A stretch of 15,806 bases of DNA. Origin: Bacillota bacterium (GTDB lineage: Bacteria; Bacillota; Clostridia; Clostridiales; Clostridiaceae). The notes under the pieces were generated by a model. It was not told where the DNA came from and ran no database searches. It saw nothing but the letters and a program-made list of their open reading frames with translations. The translations under genes and the position numbers were made by a program. The stretch covers positions 1 through 15,806 of the forward strand of contig JAEZKY010000137.1 in assembly GCA_023435985.1 (NCBI GenBank). Reading direction: 5' to 3'. Below, piece after piece: positions 14,666 through 15,806 of this stretch; positions within the stretch are counted from its first letter, which is position 1, and each line of letters opens with the position of its first letter.

Positions 14666-15806
14666 ATGAACAGGATAAAAAGTTTTCGCGAGTACATTGA
14701 GAAATTAAAAGATATTGGTGAGGTTAAAGAAATTCAAGAAGAAGTTGATTGGAATCTAGAAATGGGAGCAATTATCAGATGGTGCAATGAAAATGGTGCA
14801 CCTGCACCACTTTTTAATAAAGTCAAAGGTATAGAAAATGGAATGCGTGCTTTAGGCGCTCCAGCTGGGGTAAGCAGACAAAAAAATTTATATTTATCAC
14901 GTTATGCATTATCTATTGGCATGGAGCCTAGTGCAACAGGTAAAGAAATACTAGAAGAGCTAGTTAAAGGATACGATAAAAAGCCAGTTGAACCTAAAAT
15001 TGTTTCAAATGGTCCGTGTAAAGAAAATATATTAATAGGTGAAGACGTTGATTTATTTAAGATTCCAGTGCCATATGCTCATGATGGCGATGGCGGCCGT
15101 TATATTAACACATGGGGAACAATTATTGTGCAATCTCCAGATAAAAAATGGACAAACTGGTCAATTGCTAGAATTATGATTAAAGACAAAAAAACTATGG
15201 TAGGCATGGTTGCAGGAGGTCAACATATTGGAAAGATACGAAAAATGTGGGCAGACATTGGCAACGATGCACCATTTGCTATTGCCTTCGGTACAGAACC
15301 TATGATTCCCCTTGTGGCAGGATCAACATTGGTTGCTGAAGGAAAAAATGAAGCAGATTATATAAGTGGTTATTATGAAGAACCTATTGAGCTTATGAAG
15401 GCGGAAACTAATGACATACTTGTGCCTGCTAATTCAGAAATTATTTTAGAAGGTACTTTATCCACAAGTGAAACAGCAATGGAAGGACCTATGGGAGAAT
15501 ACTCTGGTTACCTTATAAAGAACTCAAAATCAGAAAAACCTATATATAATGTGACTGCTATGACTTATAGAAATAATCCTATTTATCCTGTTGTAATAGC
15601 AGGAGCACCAGTTGATGATGATCATCCAGTAATGGGGATTGGAGCATGTGCTGAAATCCTAAATAGTTTAAGAAGGAATGAAATTCCGGCGACCATGGCT
15701 TGGATGCCTTTTGAAGCTGCATGTGCTTGGCTTGCTATTACAATGCCTATGAAGTGGAAAGAGATGATGAAGTGTGACACAAAGGAACTTATGAAAAGAA
15801 TAGGGG
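14666..15806 (+). CDS. second UbiD-family decarboxylase, Fdc1/HudA-like (3' end outside window)
   Basis: This is a prenylated-FMN-dependent decarboxylase for an aromatic, heteroaromatic or alpha,beta-unsaturated acid. The first 380 codons are visible, and the family usually has about 450-500 residues. The match to fungal Fdc1 is positional. Arg169, Glu273 and Glu278 correspond to Fdc1 Arg173, Glu277 and Glu282. Asn164, His187 and Glu229 correspond to the metal/cofactor ligands Asn168, His191 and Glu233, all with the same offset of four. Key segments are TNWSIAR (163-169), GGQHIG (184-189) and EGPMGEYSGY (273-282). The ATG is preceded by TAGGAGG at 14651-14657. It is clearly distant from the BsdC-like protein at 6598-8025 and also unlike LpdC. 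Pyrrole-2-carboxylate-type (HudA) or cinnamate/ferulate-type substrates are suggested, without proof. No ubiX lies beside it in view. Confidence 0.93.
   Translation, partial: MNRIKSFREYIEKLKDIGEVKEIQEEVDWNLEMGAIIRWCNENGAPAPLFNKVKGIENGMRALGAPAGVSRQKNLYLSRYALSIGMEPSATGKEILEELVKGYDKKPVEPKIVSNGPCKENILIGEDVDLFKIPVPYAHDGDGGRYINTWGTIIVQSPDKKWTNWSIARIMIKDKKTMVGMVAGGQHIGKIRKMWADIGNDAPFAIAFGTEPMIPLVAGSTLVAEGKNEADYISGYYEEPIELMKAETNDILVPANSEIILEGTLSTSETAMEGPMGEYSGYLIKNSKSEKPIYNVTAMTYRNNPIYPVVIAGAPVDDDHPVMGIGACAEILNSLRRNEIPATMAWMPFEAACAWLAITMPMKWKEMMKCDTKELMKRIG

Noticed and set aside
14666..15806. Assignment of the second UbiD as gallate decarboxylase LpdC
   Set aside because: The NWSIAR, GGQHIG and EGPMGEYSGY segments follow Fdc1/HudA, not LpdC. 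Only the LpdD-like gene nearby suggested gallate.

Overview
The window looks like a chromosomal stretch of a low-GC anaerobic Firmicute, most likely a solvent- or acid-forming Clostridium. The evidence is the very A+T-rich intergenic DNA, strong AGGAGG ribosome binding sites, GTG/TTG starts, a Ptb/Buk butyrate-type kinase pair and a CoA-acylating aldehyde dehydrogenase of the C. beijerinckii Ald/PduP type. No rRNA, tRNA or CRISPR array was seen.

Layout. (1) 1-2045: a P1B-type heavy-metal ATPase on the + strand, whose extreme N-terminus may lie outside the window, ending at a strong bidirectional hairpin terminator. (2) 2046-3836, - strand: a secreted GH18 chitinase-like enzyme with two carbohydrate-binding modules. 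(3) 3837-4918: decayed DNA with no intact gene, including a fragment that reads like the middle of a Bcr/CflA-type MFS transporter. (4) 4919-8255: a LysR regulator divergent from a phenolic-acid decarboxylase operon, UbiX-like flavin prenyltransferase (bsdB), UbiD-like decarboxylase (bsdC) and small zinc-ribbon protein (bsdD). This matches the bsdA/bsdBCD arrangement of Bacillus subtilis. A perfect LysR-type palindrome lies between the divergent genes. (5) 8256-9493: an LpdD-like protein (putative prenylated-flavin chaperone) and a small unknown ORF, closed by a clear terminator. (6) 9494-10419: about 0.9 kb without genes but with a terminator-like attenuator and an exact 11-bp direct repeat, leading into (7) 10420-13855: ald-ptb-buk, a compact aldehyde to acyl-CoA to acyl-phosphate to acid + ATP module. 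(8) 13856-14665: a frameshifted remnant of an IS3-family transposase with one recognisable IS end. (9) 14666-end: a second, different UbiD-family decarboxylase (Fdc1/HudA-like), cut off by the window edge.

How the genes may work together. One UbiX makes prenylated FMN, which two UbiD decarboxylases of different subclades could use, possibly helped by BsdD and LpdD. The first decarboxylase is predicted to act on hydroxybenzoates. The substrate of the second cannot be read from sequence. The ald-ptb-buk block can conserve ATP from an aldehyde, or run in reverse to reduce an acid, without any microcompartment genes in view. Whether it is linked to the decarboxylases or only adjacent is the main open question of the window.
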